Source: Streptomyces sp. SID13726
GTDB lineage: Bacteria > Actinomycetota > Actinomycetes > Streptomycetales > Streptomycetaceae
NCBI RefSeq assembly: GCF_010548375.1
Contig: NZ_JAAGLY010000029.1
Span: forward strand, 35,096 to 99,095
Reading direction: 5' to 3'
Length of the DNA stretch: 64,000 nt
Shown here: in pieces, positions 28,662 to 36,719 of the stretch
Layout of the letters: the number at the start of each line of letters is the position of its first letter
Position numbering within the stretch: position 1 is the first letter of the stretch
Notes under the pieces: generated by a model
Database searches by the model: none
Seen by the model: only the letters and a program-made list of their open reading frames with translations
What the model was told of the DNA's origin: nothing
Program-made: the position numbers and the translations under genes

Positions 28662-30458
28662 TCAGCTCACCCGGAACACCGGCCCCCGTGAGGTGAACGG
28701 CAGCCGAGCCCCCTTCGGGATCAGATACGCGTGCTCGCGGCGTACCCGCAGCACGTCGCACCAGCCGTCCGTGATCACCAGGACCGGGGCGCCGGGCGGG
28801 AAGTCGTCGGCGCGGTGCAGCAGGTCGATGCCGGGCTGCAGGACGGTGCCGCCGCGGCCGCGCACCCGGACCCGGCCGGCGATCTCCGTCACGGGCAGAT
28901 AGCCGGCGTCGTGCGGGGCCGCGTCGCAGAACACGACCCGGGCGGCCGGTACGTCCCGGGCCCCGGCGTACGAGGCGATGGCGCCCAGCGCCTTGCCGAG
29001 CAGGGTGCGGTCCATCGAGCCGGAGGTGTCCAGGACCACGCCGAAGGTGCAGCGGGCGATCTCCTCGGGCGGGAAGTAGCGCCCTGCGCGGGGGATGTCG
29101 GGGGTGGAGGACTGGCGGCGCGAGGGACGGGCGTAGGACCGCACGGGCCGCGGGCTGGGCACGAACTCGTCGAACCAGCGCGCGAGTCGGGCGTCCCACG
29201 GCAGCGGCGGATGGCTGAGCGCGCGGATCTCCTCGACCAGGCCGCCGGGCAGGTGGCCGCGGTCCTTCTGCTGGTGCAGGTCCAGGCCCTGGCACAGGCC
29301 CCGGCGGTAGAACTCGTCGAGGTCGACGTGGTCGCGGGGCGATCCGAGCGGGCCGCCGAGGATGTCGCCGACGCCCTTGCCCCGCAGGGTGGCGAGCCGG
29401 CGCTGTCTGCGCAGGTCGCCGGCGATGCGGTCGTAGACCTCCTCGGCGGACAGACCGGCGAGCTGCGGGTCGTGCAGCAGCCCCTCGGGCATGGTGCCGA
29501 CCTCCATCTCGGTCAGCCAGCCGTTGATGACGTAGTCGCAGGCGACGTTGAAGAGAAAGGGGTCGCGGGCGCCGCGGCGGTCGCCGTGGCGCAGGGCGGC
29601 GTGCAGCATCTCGTGGGCGAGGATGAACCGCCACTCCTCTTCCTCGAAGGTGCGCAGCGGGTTGACGTAGATCTCCCCGGCCTCGGGGTCGACCGCGGCG
29701 ATGGAGATGCCGTGGGCGCGGGTGAGTTCGGCGTCGGCGACCAGCTTGATGCCGGCGGCGATGCCGCCGAGGAGGGGGTAGGAGGAGACGAACCAGCTCA
29801 GGGCTGCCTGCCAGGGGCGTTTCACGGGTGCCTCGCCGTCCAGCGAGTCCCGTCGTCCGCCGGCCATGTCCATCGCGGCCGACACGGTCCTGGTGAGCGC
29901 GGTGGCGAACGCCATCTGGTGGTCCGGGGGTTGGACGGACCAGCCGCGCCAGGGCATCAGCACTTGGTCGGGGCGGTCGTGCGCGGTGCCGCAGTGCTCG
30001 TAGGCGGCGGGCAGTCCGTCGCGCCGCCAGCGCGCGGCGAGCCGCTCCTCGTCGCCGTCCGGGTAGGCGGCGGGCAGGTGCTCGGGGGTCTCGCCGACGG
30101 GGAAGCCGAGCAGGAAGCGGTTGACGACGACGCAGCGGGCGGCGAGTTCGAACGGGTCCGGCTGGACGCGCGGGCCCCGCACGGCGGGGACGTGCCCGAA
30201 GCCGAGGTGCAGGACGGCGTGCGCGAGCGCCCAGGCCCAGGCGGCGGGCTCAGCCAACCGCTGGGGGCTGACGTGGAGTTCGCCGTAGGAGTCGACGACC
30301 ACGAGCCCGTCCCGGGGCGCGTACTCGCAGGTCTCGTGACGGCAGACGTCGAACTCGACGGCCGCGAGGGCCGGGTTGGTCTTGAGCAGCCGCATGCCCT
30401 CGGCGAACGCCTCGGCCGCGAGGTCCCGTTTCTTCTTCTTGTCGGAACCGCGGCTCAC
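28662..30458 (-). CDS. VWA-like domain protein with metallopeptidase-like motifs (DUF2201/COG3864 type)
   Basis: 598 aa, cytoplasmic. The N-terminal half has two zinc-protease-like motifs: ALAHAVLHLGFGHV near residue 80 and the canonical AHEMLHAALRHGDRRG near residue 280. The C-terminal half (about 450-598) is a von Willebrand A-type domain with MIDAS sequence VLDTSGSMDRT. The GTG start overlaps the stop of the MoxR-type ATPase gene by 4 bp, the standard ATPase-VWA pairing. Such pairs are thought to remodel or metallate protein targets; the target here is unknown. Confidence 0.88.
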   Translation of the reverse strand: MSRGSDKKKKRDLAAEAFAEGMRLLKTNPALAAVEFDVCRHETCEYAPRDGLVVVDSYGELHVSPQRLAEPAAWAWALAHAVLHLGFGHVPAVRGPRVQPDPFELAARCVVVNRFLLGFPVGETPEHLPAAYPDGDEERLAARWRRDGLPAAYEHCGTAHDRPDQVLMPWRGWSVQPPDHQMAFATALTRTVSAAMDMAGGRRDSLDGEAPVKRPWQAALSWFVSSYPLLGGIAAGIKLVADAELTRAHGISIAAVDPEAGEIYVNPLRTFEEEEWRFILAHEMLHAALRHGDRRGARDPFLFNVACDYVINGWLTEMEVGTMPEGLLHDPQLAGLSAEEVYDRIAGDLRRQRRLATLRGKGVGDILGGPLGSPRDHVDLDEFYRRGLCQGLDLHQQKDRGHLPGGLVEEIRALSHPPLPWDARLARWFDEFVPSPRPVRSYARPSRRQSSTPDIPRAGRYFPPEEIARCTFGVVLDTSGSMDRTLLGKALGAIASYAGARDVPAARVVFCDAAPHDAGYLPVTEIAGRVRVRGRGGTVLQPGIDLLHRADDFPPGAPVLVITDGWCDVLRVRREHAYLIPKGARLPFTSRGPVFRVS

Positions 30459-31516
30459 CGCCGCGCCTCCACCAGCCGGGGCATGTCACGGGCCGCCTCG
30501 ACGAGGAACCAGGAGGGCAGTACGGGGTTGCCGTCGGCGTCGGAGGCGATGACGGTCTGGGCCACCTCGACGGAGATCTCGGCGAGCTGGACCAGCAGCG
30601 ACTTGGCGCGGTACGCGGTCTGCCGGCCGTTCGCCGACATGTGGTCCTTGCTGACCGGGAGTTCCTTGACGAGCCGGCCGCGGAAGGACTCGGCGAGGTA
30701 GTAGAGCAGGTCGCGGTCCTCCAGGCGGTTCGGCCAGCGGGCGTCGCCCTTGATGATCGCCTCGATGCCGAACTTGCTGCGCACGATCTTGACGTATCCG
30801 CAGAACGCGGTCGCGTGCACCGGGGTCAGGGTGCCGTGCGCGAGGACCTTCAGGGTCTCCTCGTCGAGGTCCCGGCCGAAGGAGTGCAGGGCGTCGGAGA
30901 GCATGTGCCAGGAGCGGGGCGTGGAGAAGGGCTCCTCGGTCTTGGGCGGCCTGGACCACAGATGGTCGGGGCGGTCGGTGAGGTGGTCCAGGATCCAGGG
31001 GTGGATGCCGTTGCCCGCGGCCCAGACCAGCCAGTCCTTCGCGGACGCCTCCAGGTGGACGTGGGCGAGCCGGTTGACGAGGGCGGAGGCGACGGGCCGG
31101 GCGAGGGCGTTGTCGGTGGCGCGGTTCCCGGCGCCGATGACGATGGAGCCCTCGGGGAGTTCGTACTCGCCGATACGGCGGTCCAGGATCAGCGAGTAGA
31201 ACGCCTTCTGCACGTCCGGGGTGGCCGCGTTCAGCTCGTCCAGGAACAGGCAGTACGGCTCGTCCCTGGCGATGGACTCCGGCGGGCAGAACACCGACCG
31301 GCCGTCCCGGATCTGCGGCACCCCGATGAGGTCCTCCGGGGCGAGCTGTGTCCCGATCAGGCTCACGCACTCCAGCCCGAGCGACGCGGCGAACTCCCTG
31401 ACCAGGGAGGACTTTCCGATGCCGGGCGCGCCCCAGATGAACACCGGCCGGACGGTGGCGAGGCCGAGGAGGAGTTCGGGGATACGGGAGGGCGGGACGG
31501 TGACGGCAGCCTGCAA
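30455..31516 (-). CDS. MoxR-type AAA+ ATPase
   Basis: 353 aa if translation starts at TTG 31516, which has GGAG about 8 nt upstream; no ATG or GTG is available in a sensible place. The frame continues upstream but loses coding character. Walker A is VFIWGAPGIGKSSLVREFA (about residue 25), Walker B CLFLDELNAA, and the sensor-1 region is IGAGNRATDN. It is the AAA+ partner of the overlapping VWA-metallopeptidase gene. The upstream 97 bp to the next gene on the same strand contain nothing distinct. Confidence 0.88.
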   Translation of the reverse strand: MQAAVTVPPSRIPELLLGLATVRPVFIWGAPGIGKSSLVREFAASLGLECVSLIGTQLAPEDLIGVPQIRDGRSVFCPPESIARDEPYCLFLDELNAATPDVQKAFYSLILDRRIGEYELPEGSIVIGAGNRATDNALARPVASALVNRLAHVHLEASAKDWLVWAAGNGIHPWILDHLTDRPDHLWSRPPKTEEPFSTPRSWHMLSDALHSFGRDLDEETLKVLAHGTLTPVHATAFCGYVKIVRSKFGIEAIIKGDARWPNRLEDRDLLYYLAESFRGRLVKELPVSKDHMSANGRQTAYRAKSLLVQLAEISVEVAQTVIASDADGNPVLPSWFLVEAARDMPRLVEARR

Positions 31517-31613
31517 GAGGGGAGCTCCAGGGAGAGTTCGAGAAGAAGGGGGCGACTCGAACAGTGTGGGCGGCGAGCCGGAGGGACGCAGCTGATTTTC
31601 CCGGGGCGGGCGG

Positions 31614-33707
31614 CTACGCGGCCTTCTTCTCCGACTTTTCCGCCTTCTCCGCCTTGTCCACGGGGACTTGGGGGCCGCCCGCCTCGTCCAGCCACGCCCG
31701 CAGCAGCTGGTGGACCTGCTCGGCCCCGGCGAGGTCCTGGGGCGGCTCCGACAGGGTGAGCGGCGACAGCAGGAAGGGCTTGGCCTGCGCGCCCCCGAGC
31801 CCGCCGTGCGAGCCGATCTGCTCCTCGAAGGCCAGCACCTCGCCGTCGGCCGGATCGAACCACGAGTTGACCATGATGTCGGCGGTGTGCGGGAAGGAGT
31901 GCGTGCGCCGGACCGCCTCGGCCGCACCGGGCCCGAAGTCGGCCAACGGCCCCGGATTCTCGTCCAGTTGATCCAGCGGGATCTCGGTGCCGAACGGTCC
32001 GAGCACCACCCCGCCGTGCTTCTCGCTGCGCACCAGGAGGAAGCCGATGCCGGGGTGGTTGGCGAGCGTGGTCAGCAGCGCCGGGTGCCGTGCGTCGATC
32101 TCCTCCTTGCTCATCCGGTGGTGCACATCGGGGAAGGAGACCAGGCCGAGGTTCCCGGACGCCAGCACGATCGGCTCGGAGCCCCGCGCGGGCCGGTTCA
32201 GCTCGCGGCCCTCCTTGCCCGGTCTGCGCAGCGCGGCCCGGACGGCGGCGCGGGCCTCGGCCCCGCTGTGGGTGCGCTCGGCCTTGCGCGGCACGGGCAG
32301 TCCGCAGCCGGCCCGGACCAGGTCGCCCAGGGTGAGTCCGTAGCGGGTGCGGAAGGTCTCGCCGGGGCTCTGACCGTGGTCGGACAGGACGACGATCCGG
32401 TACGGGCGCGGGGCGTGCTCGGCGACGTTCTCGATCAGCGCGAGCGCCCGGTCCAGCCGCTCCAGGACCTTCGCGGCGTCCCGGCTCGTCGGCCCGGAGT
32501 GGTGGGCAACCTCGTCATAGGCGACGAGGTCGGCGTAGACGGCCGTACGGCCCGCGAGCATGTCGCCCATGACGGCGGCGACCACGACGTCCCGCTCGAC
32601 GACGGTCGCGAAGGCGCGGACCAGCGGGTACAGGCCGCCGCGGCCCACGCGCGGGCGCTCCTTGCGGGCCCGGGCGCGGGTGGACTGGCCGATCTCGCGG
32701 CCGACCTCGGCGAAGAAGGACATGGCGGTGCGGACGGCGTTGGCGGGGTCGGAGAAGTAGGCGAAGTAGCCCGCCCGGGAGCGGGTCTCGCGGCTGCGGC
32801 GGCGGGTGGCGATGGACAGGACGAGGGCCTGTTCCTCGGCGCCGCCGGAGAAGAGGTTGCCGCGGCTGGCGCCGTCGACGGCGAGCAGTCCGCCGTGGCC
32901 GGTGTGCTCGACGGCCCGGCGCTGGAGTTCGACGGCGCTGGTCGGGCGGTTGCAGACCATCACCTCGCCGCGGTCCTTCTCGTACCAGCGGAAGGCGGGG
33001 ACGTCGTGGTTGCTGCCGTGCAGGATGCCTAGCTGGCTGGCACCGGTCTGGCTGGACCAGTCGGTGCGCCAGGGCGTGAGCCGGTGAGTGGGGCGCGCCC
33101 CGCGGCCGGGGACGACGGCGTGGCCGGTCCAGCGGGCGATCGTGGGCATCAGGCCCTTGCCGACGGCGGCGAGCAGGACGTCGTGGCCGACGCCGTCGAG
33201 CTGGAGGAAGACGGTGCCCGGGGTGGCCGGTCCCGCGGGGCGGCCTCTGCGGCGGCGGTCGGAGAGGCGGTAGAGACGGCGGCGGTAGGCGTCGTCGTCG
33301 CGGACGGCGAGGGCACCGCCGGTGGCGGAGGCGACGGCCGACATGACGGCGGCGACCACGACCGCGGTCTCGGGGGCAGCGTCACCGCGCTCGGCCGGGT
33401 TCAGGCGCAGGGCGAGCAGCAGCAGCGCGCCGTTGAGGAAGAAGACCAGGAGCCCGAGCACCAGCGTCGGCACCAGCAGGAAGAGGCGGACCAGCAGCGG
33501 CCAGACCACGGCCGACAGCACACCGAAGGCACCGGCCCCGAACGCGGCGGTGACGGCGATCCGGGTCGCGCTGTCGCCGCTCGGTGACTGGAGCCGGAAG
33601 TCCGGCAGGATGCCGGCCAGCACGAGCATCGTGAGCGTGGAGACGGCCCACACCGTGATGCTCCGCCCGACCTGACTGGCCACCCGCCGCCAACGCCCTG
33701 CGCCCAC
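31614..33707 (-). CDS. Membrane-anchored type I phosphodiesterase/phosphatase with holin-like N-terminus
   Basis: 697 aa. The N-terminus has four membrane segments (about 15-140) matching the phage-holin-4 family (ILPDFRLQS, then VVWPLLVRLFLLVP, then FFLNGALLLLALRL). From residue 170 an alkaline-phosphatase-superfamily domain follows: metal ligands VFLQLDGVGHD, putative nucleophile Thr in SSQTGASQLGIL, DEVAHHSGP, VVLSDHGQSPGE and the late His in IGSHGGLGG. The C-terminus is Lys/Glu-rich (DKAEKAEKSEKKAA). The likely job is hydrolysis of a phosphate ester at the membrane; substrate unknown. The start is GTG 33707. Confidence 0.85.
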   Translation of the reverse strand: MGAGRWRRVASQVGRSITVWAVSTLTMLVLAGILPDFRLQSPSGDSATRIAVTAAFGAGAFGVLSAVVWPLLVRLFLLVPTLVLGLLVFFLNGALLLLALRLNPAERGDAAPETAVVVAAVMSAVASATGGALAVRDDDAYRRRLYRLSDRRRRGRPAGPATPGTVFLQLDGVGHDVLLAAVGKGLMPTIARWTGHAVVPGRGARPTHRLTPWRTDWSSQTGASQLGILHGSNHDVPAFRWYEKDRGEVMVCNRPTSAVELQRRAVEHTGHGGLLAVDGASRGNLFSGGAEEQALVLSIATRRRSRETRSRAGYFAYFSDPANAVRTAMSFFAEVGREIGQSTRARARKERPRVGRGGLYPLVRAFATVVERDVVVAAVMGDMLAGRTAVYADLVAYDEVAHHSGPTSRDAAKVLERLDRALALIENVAEHAPRPYRIVVLSDHGQSPGETFRTRYGLTLGDLVRAGCGLPVPRKAERTHSGAEARAAVRAALRRPGKEGRELNRPARGSEPIVLASGNLGLVSFPDVHHRMSKEEIDARHPALLTTLANHPGIGFLLVRSEKHGGVVLGPFGTEIPLDQLDENPGPLADFGPGAAEAVRRTHSFPHTADIMVNSWFDPADGEVLAFEEQIGSHGGLGGAQAKPFLLSPLTLSEPPQDLAGAEQVHQLLRAWLDEAGGPQVPVDKAEKAEKSEKKAA

Positions 33708-33780
33708 GCCCCGTCCACCTCACGTCCCGGCCCGTCGTCGCTGCGGGCGCTGGAACCAGCGTGTCACACGGGTCGGACAG

Positions 33781-34182
33781 TCAGCGTCCGTCGTAGCCCG
33801 CGGTCGGCATCGACAGCCTGCGGTGCACGCTGGCCTTCATCTGGGCGTCGTACAACGGCTCGGCGAAACCCACGGTCTCGACCCGGACCCCGCGCCGGGC
33901 GCATTCGGCGGTGAACTCCTCCACCGAGGACAGGGCGCTCTCCAGGACCCGGCGGCTGGGGGCCACGAAGACGTCGGTGCCGGGGCGGACGCCGTCCCAC
34001 AGCACGCAGTGGTCGGCCCGCAGGCCCCGTACCAGAAGTTCCCGCCGCACGGTGTAGCCGCGCTCGGCGGCCCAGCGGGCGCACATGGCGTGCTGGCTGC
34101 GGGAGTCCACCAGGAAGGGGTCCGCGTCCAGCTCCTCCAGCGGCGTCAGACTCGCGATCGCCGTGACACGGACCGGTCCCAT
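33781..34182 (-). CDS. Small protein with resolvase-like fold pattern, 133 aa
   Basis: No confident family. ATG 34182 is preceded by GAGGGGGACACC. Segment order resembles the N-terminal catalytic domain of serine recombinases: HAMCARWAAERGYTVRREL (like the QxxxCxxxAxxxGY helix), then VFVAPSRRVLESALSSVEEF (like the LDRLSRS helix), then CARRGVRVETVGFAEP. The expected N-terminal catalytic Ser strand (YxRVSTxxQ) is not recognisable and there is no DNA-binding domain. It could be a degenerate recombinase relative or a chance likeness. Confidence 0.55.
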   Translation of the reverse strand: MGPVRVTAIASLTPLEELDADPFLVDSRSQHAMCARWAAERGYTVRRELLVRGLRADHCVLWDGVRPGTDVFVAPSRRVLESALSSVEEFTAECARRGVRVETVGFAEPLYDAQMKASVHRRLSMPTAGYDGR

Positions 34183-34265
34183 GGTGTCCCCCTCACCTCC
34201 GGGTTTCGCCGCCGACCCTACTCCAGCCCGTAGGCTTCGGGGAGTCGCGCGAAGGAGGCAAAGAG

Positions 34266-35039
34266 GTGCCGGTGGAGATCACCTGGTGGGGTCACGCGAC
34301 CTGCACGGTCGCGGATTCGGACGTACGTGTGCTCACCGACCCTCTGTTCGCCCGCCGGCTCGCGCATCTGCGCCGGCGTCGGGGAGCGGTACCACCCCCC
34401 GCCGCCTGGCGCGCGGACGTGGCGCTCGTCTCCCATCTGCACGCCGACCACCTGCACGTTCCCTCGCTGGCCCGGCTGGAGCCGGGCACGCGTCTGCTCG
34501 TGCCCCGGGGCGCACCACGCCAGGTGCCCGGGCTGCGCCGGCTCACCCACCTCCGGATCGACGAGATGGCACCGGGGGACGAGACGCGCGTGGGCGACCT
34601 GGTGATACGCGCCGTCCCCGCGCGGCACGACGGACGGCGGCTGCCGGTCGGACCGCACCGCTCCCCGGCCCTCGGGTACGTCGTCGAGGGCTCGGCGCGG
34701 ACGTACTTCGCCGGGGACACCGGGCTCTTCGACGACATGGCGAAGGAGGTCGGGCCGGTCGACGTGGCGCTGCTGCCGGTCGGCGGGTGGGGGCCGTATC
34801 TCGGGGAGGGACACCTCGACGCGGGGCGCGCGGCCCGGGCGCTGGGCCGGCTGGCGCCGCGCAGCGCGGTGCCGGTGCACTACGGGACGTACTGGCCGAT
34901 CGGCATGGACGCGGTGCGGCCGCACGAATTCCACGCGCCGGGCGCGGAGTTCGTGCGGCTGTCGGCGGAGTTCGCGCCGGAGGTGGACGTGCACCGGCTG
35001 GAGCACGGGGAGAGTGTGCGGCTGGAGGTCGCGCGGTGA
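34266..35039 (+). CDS. Metallo-beta-lactamase-fold hydrolase (UlaG-like)
   Basis: 257 aa. GTG 34266 with GAAGGAGG upstream. The motif WWGHATCTV begins the fold and the metal motif is LVSHLHADHLH (HxHxDH). Further ligands are in PARHDGRR and YFAGDTGLFDDM (Asp), and the last His in VPVHYGTYW. It belongs to the UlaG/L-ascorbate-6-P lactonase-like branch with unknown substrate. It overlaps the DedA gene by 4 bp. Confidence 0.88.
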   Translation: MPVEITWWGHATCTVADSDVRVLTDPLFARRLAHLRRRRGAVPPPAAWRADVALVSHLHADHLHVPSLARLEPGTRLLVPRGAPRQVPGLRRLTHLRIDEMAPGDETRVGDLVIRAVPARHDGRRLPVGPHRSPALGYVVEGSARTYFAGDTGLFDDMAKEVGPVDVALLPVGGWGPYLGEGHLDAGRAARALGRLAPRSAVPVHYGTYWPIGMDAVRPHEFHAPGAEFVRLSAEFAPEVDVHRLEHGESVRLEVAR

Positions 35040-35656
35040 CGTGGCTGGCGGCGGCCTCCACAGGCGCGACGCCGGGGGCCGCGGGACAGGCGATCGGGTA
35101 TCCGACCCTGTTCCTGCTGGTGTTCCTGGGGGCGTTGGTGCCGGTGGTGCCCACGGGGGCGCTGGTGAGTTCGGCGGCCGTCGTGGCCTTTCATCAGACG
35201 GCGCCTCTCTCGCTGCTGTTCGTGTTCGTGACGGCGTCCACGGCGGCGTTCCTCGGGGACGTGGCGCTGTACTGGCTGGGGCGGCGCGGGATGGGGTCGA
35301 AGAACGGGTCGCGGTGGCTGGAGGCGATCCGGTCCCGGGCGCCTGAGGAGCGGCTCGCGCAGGCGCAGGGGAAGCTGGCCGACCACGGGGTGGCCGTGCT
35401 GGTGCTGTCCCGGCTAGTGCCGGCGGGGCGGATTCCGGTGATGCTGGCCTGTCTGATGGCCGAGTGGCCGCTCAGGCGGTTCGTGCGGGGGAATCTGCCC
35501 GCCTGTCTGGCGTGGGCCGTGACGTATCAGCTGATCGGGATTCTCGGGGGTTCGCTGTTCAAGGAGCCCTGGGAGGGCGTGGTGGCGGCGGTCGCGCTGA
35601 CCGTGGCGATCAGTGTGGCACCGGGTGTGTGGAAGCGGGTCCGGTCCACCGGCTGA
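35036..35656 (+). CDS. DedA-family membrane protein
   Basis: 206 aa; GTG 35036 overlaps the stop of the hydrolase gene. DedA/SNARE-associated domain with the re-entrant loop motif region VPTGALVSSAAVVAF, then FLGDVALYWLGRRGM and the conserved Arg/Pro stretch LVLSRLVPAGRIPVMLACLM. DedA proteins act in lipid homeostasis, including undecaprenyl-phosphate or phospholipid transport across the membrane. Pairing with a hydrolase of the MBL fold may indicate a lipid substrate, but this is inference. It ends 4 bp from the convergent second MBL-fold gene. Confidence 0.87.
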   Translation: MTWLAAASTGATPGAAGQAIGYPTLFLLVFLGALVPVVPTGALVSSAAVVAFHQTAPLSLLFVFVTASTAAFLGDVALYWLGRRGMGSKNGSRWLEAIRSRAPEERLAQAQGKLADHGVAVLVLSRLVPAGRIPVMLACLMAEWPLRRFVRGNLPACLAWAVTYQLIGILGGSLFKEPWEGVVAAVALTVAISVAPGVWKRVRSTG

Positions 35657-35660
35657 CGGC

Positions 35661-36719
35661 TCATCGGTCCAGCACCCTCGATCCGCCCACCGGCAGGTCC
35701 CACAGGTCCTCCCGCGCCAGGCCCGCCTTCTCCCAGGCGTCCCGCACCCGCGTGAGCGGCTCCAGCACCGGTTCCGCCGACAGGACGAAGGTCGCCCAGT
35801 GCATGGGGGCCATCCTTCTCGCACCCAGGTCCTGGGCCGCCCGCACCGCCTCCTCCGGGTCGCAGTGGACGTCGCTGAGCCACCAGCGGGGGTCGTAGGC
35901 GCCGATGGGGAGCAGGGCGAGATCGATGCCGGGGTAGCGGTCGCCGATGCGGGAGAACCAGTGGCCGTAACCGGTGTCGCCCGCGAAGTAGACGCGTTGG
36001 CCGGTCCCGGACGTCATGACCCAGCCGCCCCAGAGGCTGCGGCAGGTGTCGGTGAGGGAGCGCTTGGACCAGTGGTGGGCCGGGACGAAGTCGAAGCGGA
36101 CGCCGTTCAGTTCGGCCGCCTCCCACCAGTCCAGCTCGGTCACCGCGGTGAACCGGCGGCGGCGGAACCAGCGGGCCAGGCCGGCCGGGACGAGGACCGG
36201 GGTGTCGCGCGGCAGGCGGCGCAGGGTCGGGGCGTCGAGGTGGTCGTAGTGGTTGTGGCTGATGACCACCGCGTCGATCCGCGGCAGCGCGCTCCAGTCG
36301 ATGCCGACCGGGGTGATGCGGGCCGGGGTGCCGAGGATGCGGCGGGACCACACCGGGTCGGTGAGGACGGTCAGGCCGCCGACGCGGACCACCCAACTGG
36401 CGTGCCCCGCCCAGGAGACGGCGACGGTGCCGGCGTCCACGGCGGGCAGCGGGCCGGGTTCGTACGGCAGCTTCGGGATGTCGGCGAGACCCTCGGGGCC
36501 GGGGCGTACGGCGCCCTCGCGGGCGAAGCGGGCCATGGCCTTCAGACCCGGCAGCGGGGCGGTCAGGCGGTCGTGGAAGGACCGCGGCCACACTCTGCGC
36601 TCGCCCAGCGGGCGCGGTTCGGCGAGCGGCGGGGACGGGGGCGCGAAGGAGGACGGGACGGAGGGCTCGTCGGCCACTCGGGTGCTGGTGCTGGTGGTCG
36701 ACTCGGACTGCTGCGTCAT
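35661..36719 (-). CDS. Metallo-beta-lactamase-fold hydrolase (NAPE-PLD/UlaG-like)
   Basis: 352 aa. ATG 36719 overlaps the stop of the aminotransferase-like gene and has GGGAG upstream; a second ATG at 36734 is possible. After a Ser/Thr-rich N-terminus come VSWAGHASWVVRVGGLTVLT, the metal motif VISHNHYDHLD, VPAHHWSKRS, YFAGDTGYGHWF and MHWATF. This is the layout of N-acyl-phosphatidylethanolamine phospholipase D-like enzymes, and the W-x-x-W context (RDAWEKAG, RWWLSD) matches that group. The substrate is unknown. It is a distant paralogue of the 34266 gene on the opposite strand. Confidence 0.88.
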   Translation of the reverse strand: MTQQSESTTSTSTRVADEPSVPSSFAPPSPPLAEPRPLGERRVWPRSFHDRLTAPLPGLKAMARFAREGAVRPGPEGLADIPKLPYEPGPLPAVDAGTVAVSWAGHASWVVRVGGLTVLTDPVWSRRILGTPARITPVGIDWSALPRIDAVVISHNHYDHLDAPTLRRLPRDTPVLVPAGLARWFRRRRFTAVTELDWWEAAELNGVRFDFVPAHHWSKRSLTDTCRSLWGGWVMTSGTGQRVYFAGDTGYGHWFSRIGDRYPGIDLALLPIGAYDPRWWLSDVHCDPEEAVRAAQDLGARRMAPMHWATFVLSAEPVLEPLTRVRDAWEKAGLAREDLWDLPVGGSRVLDR

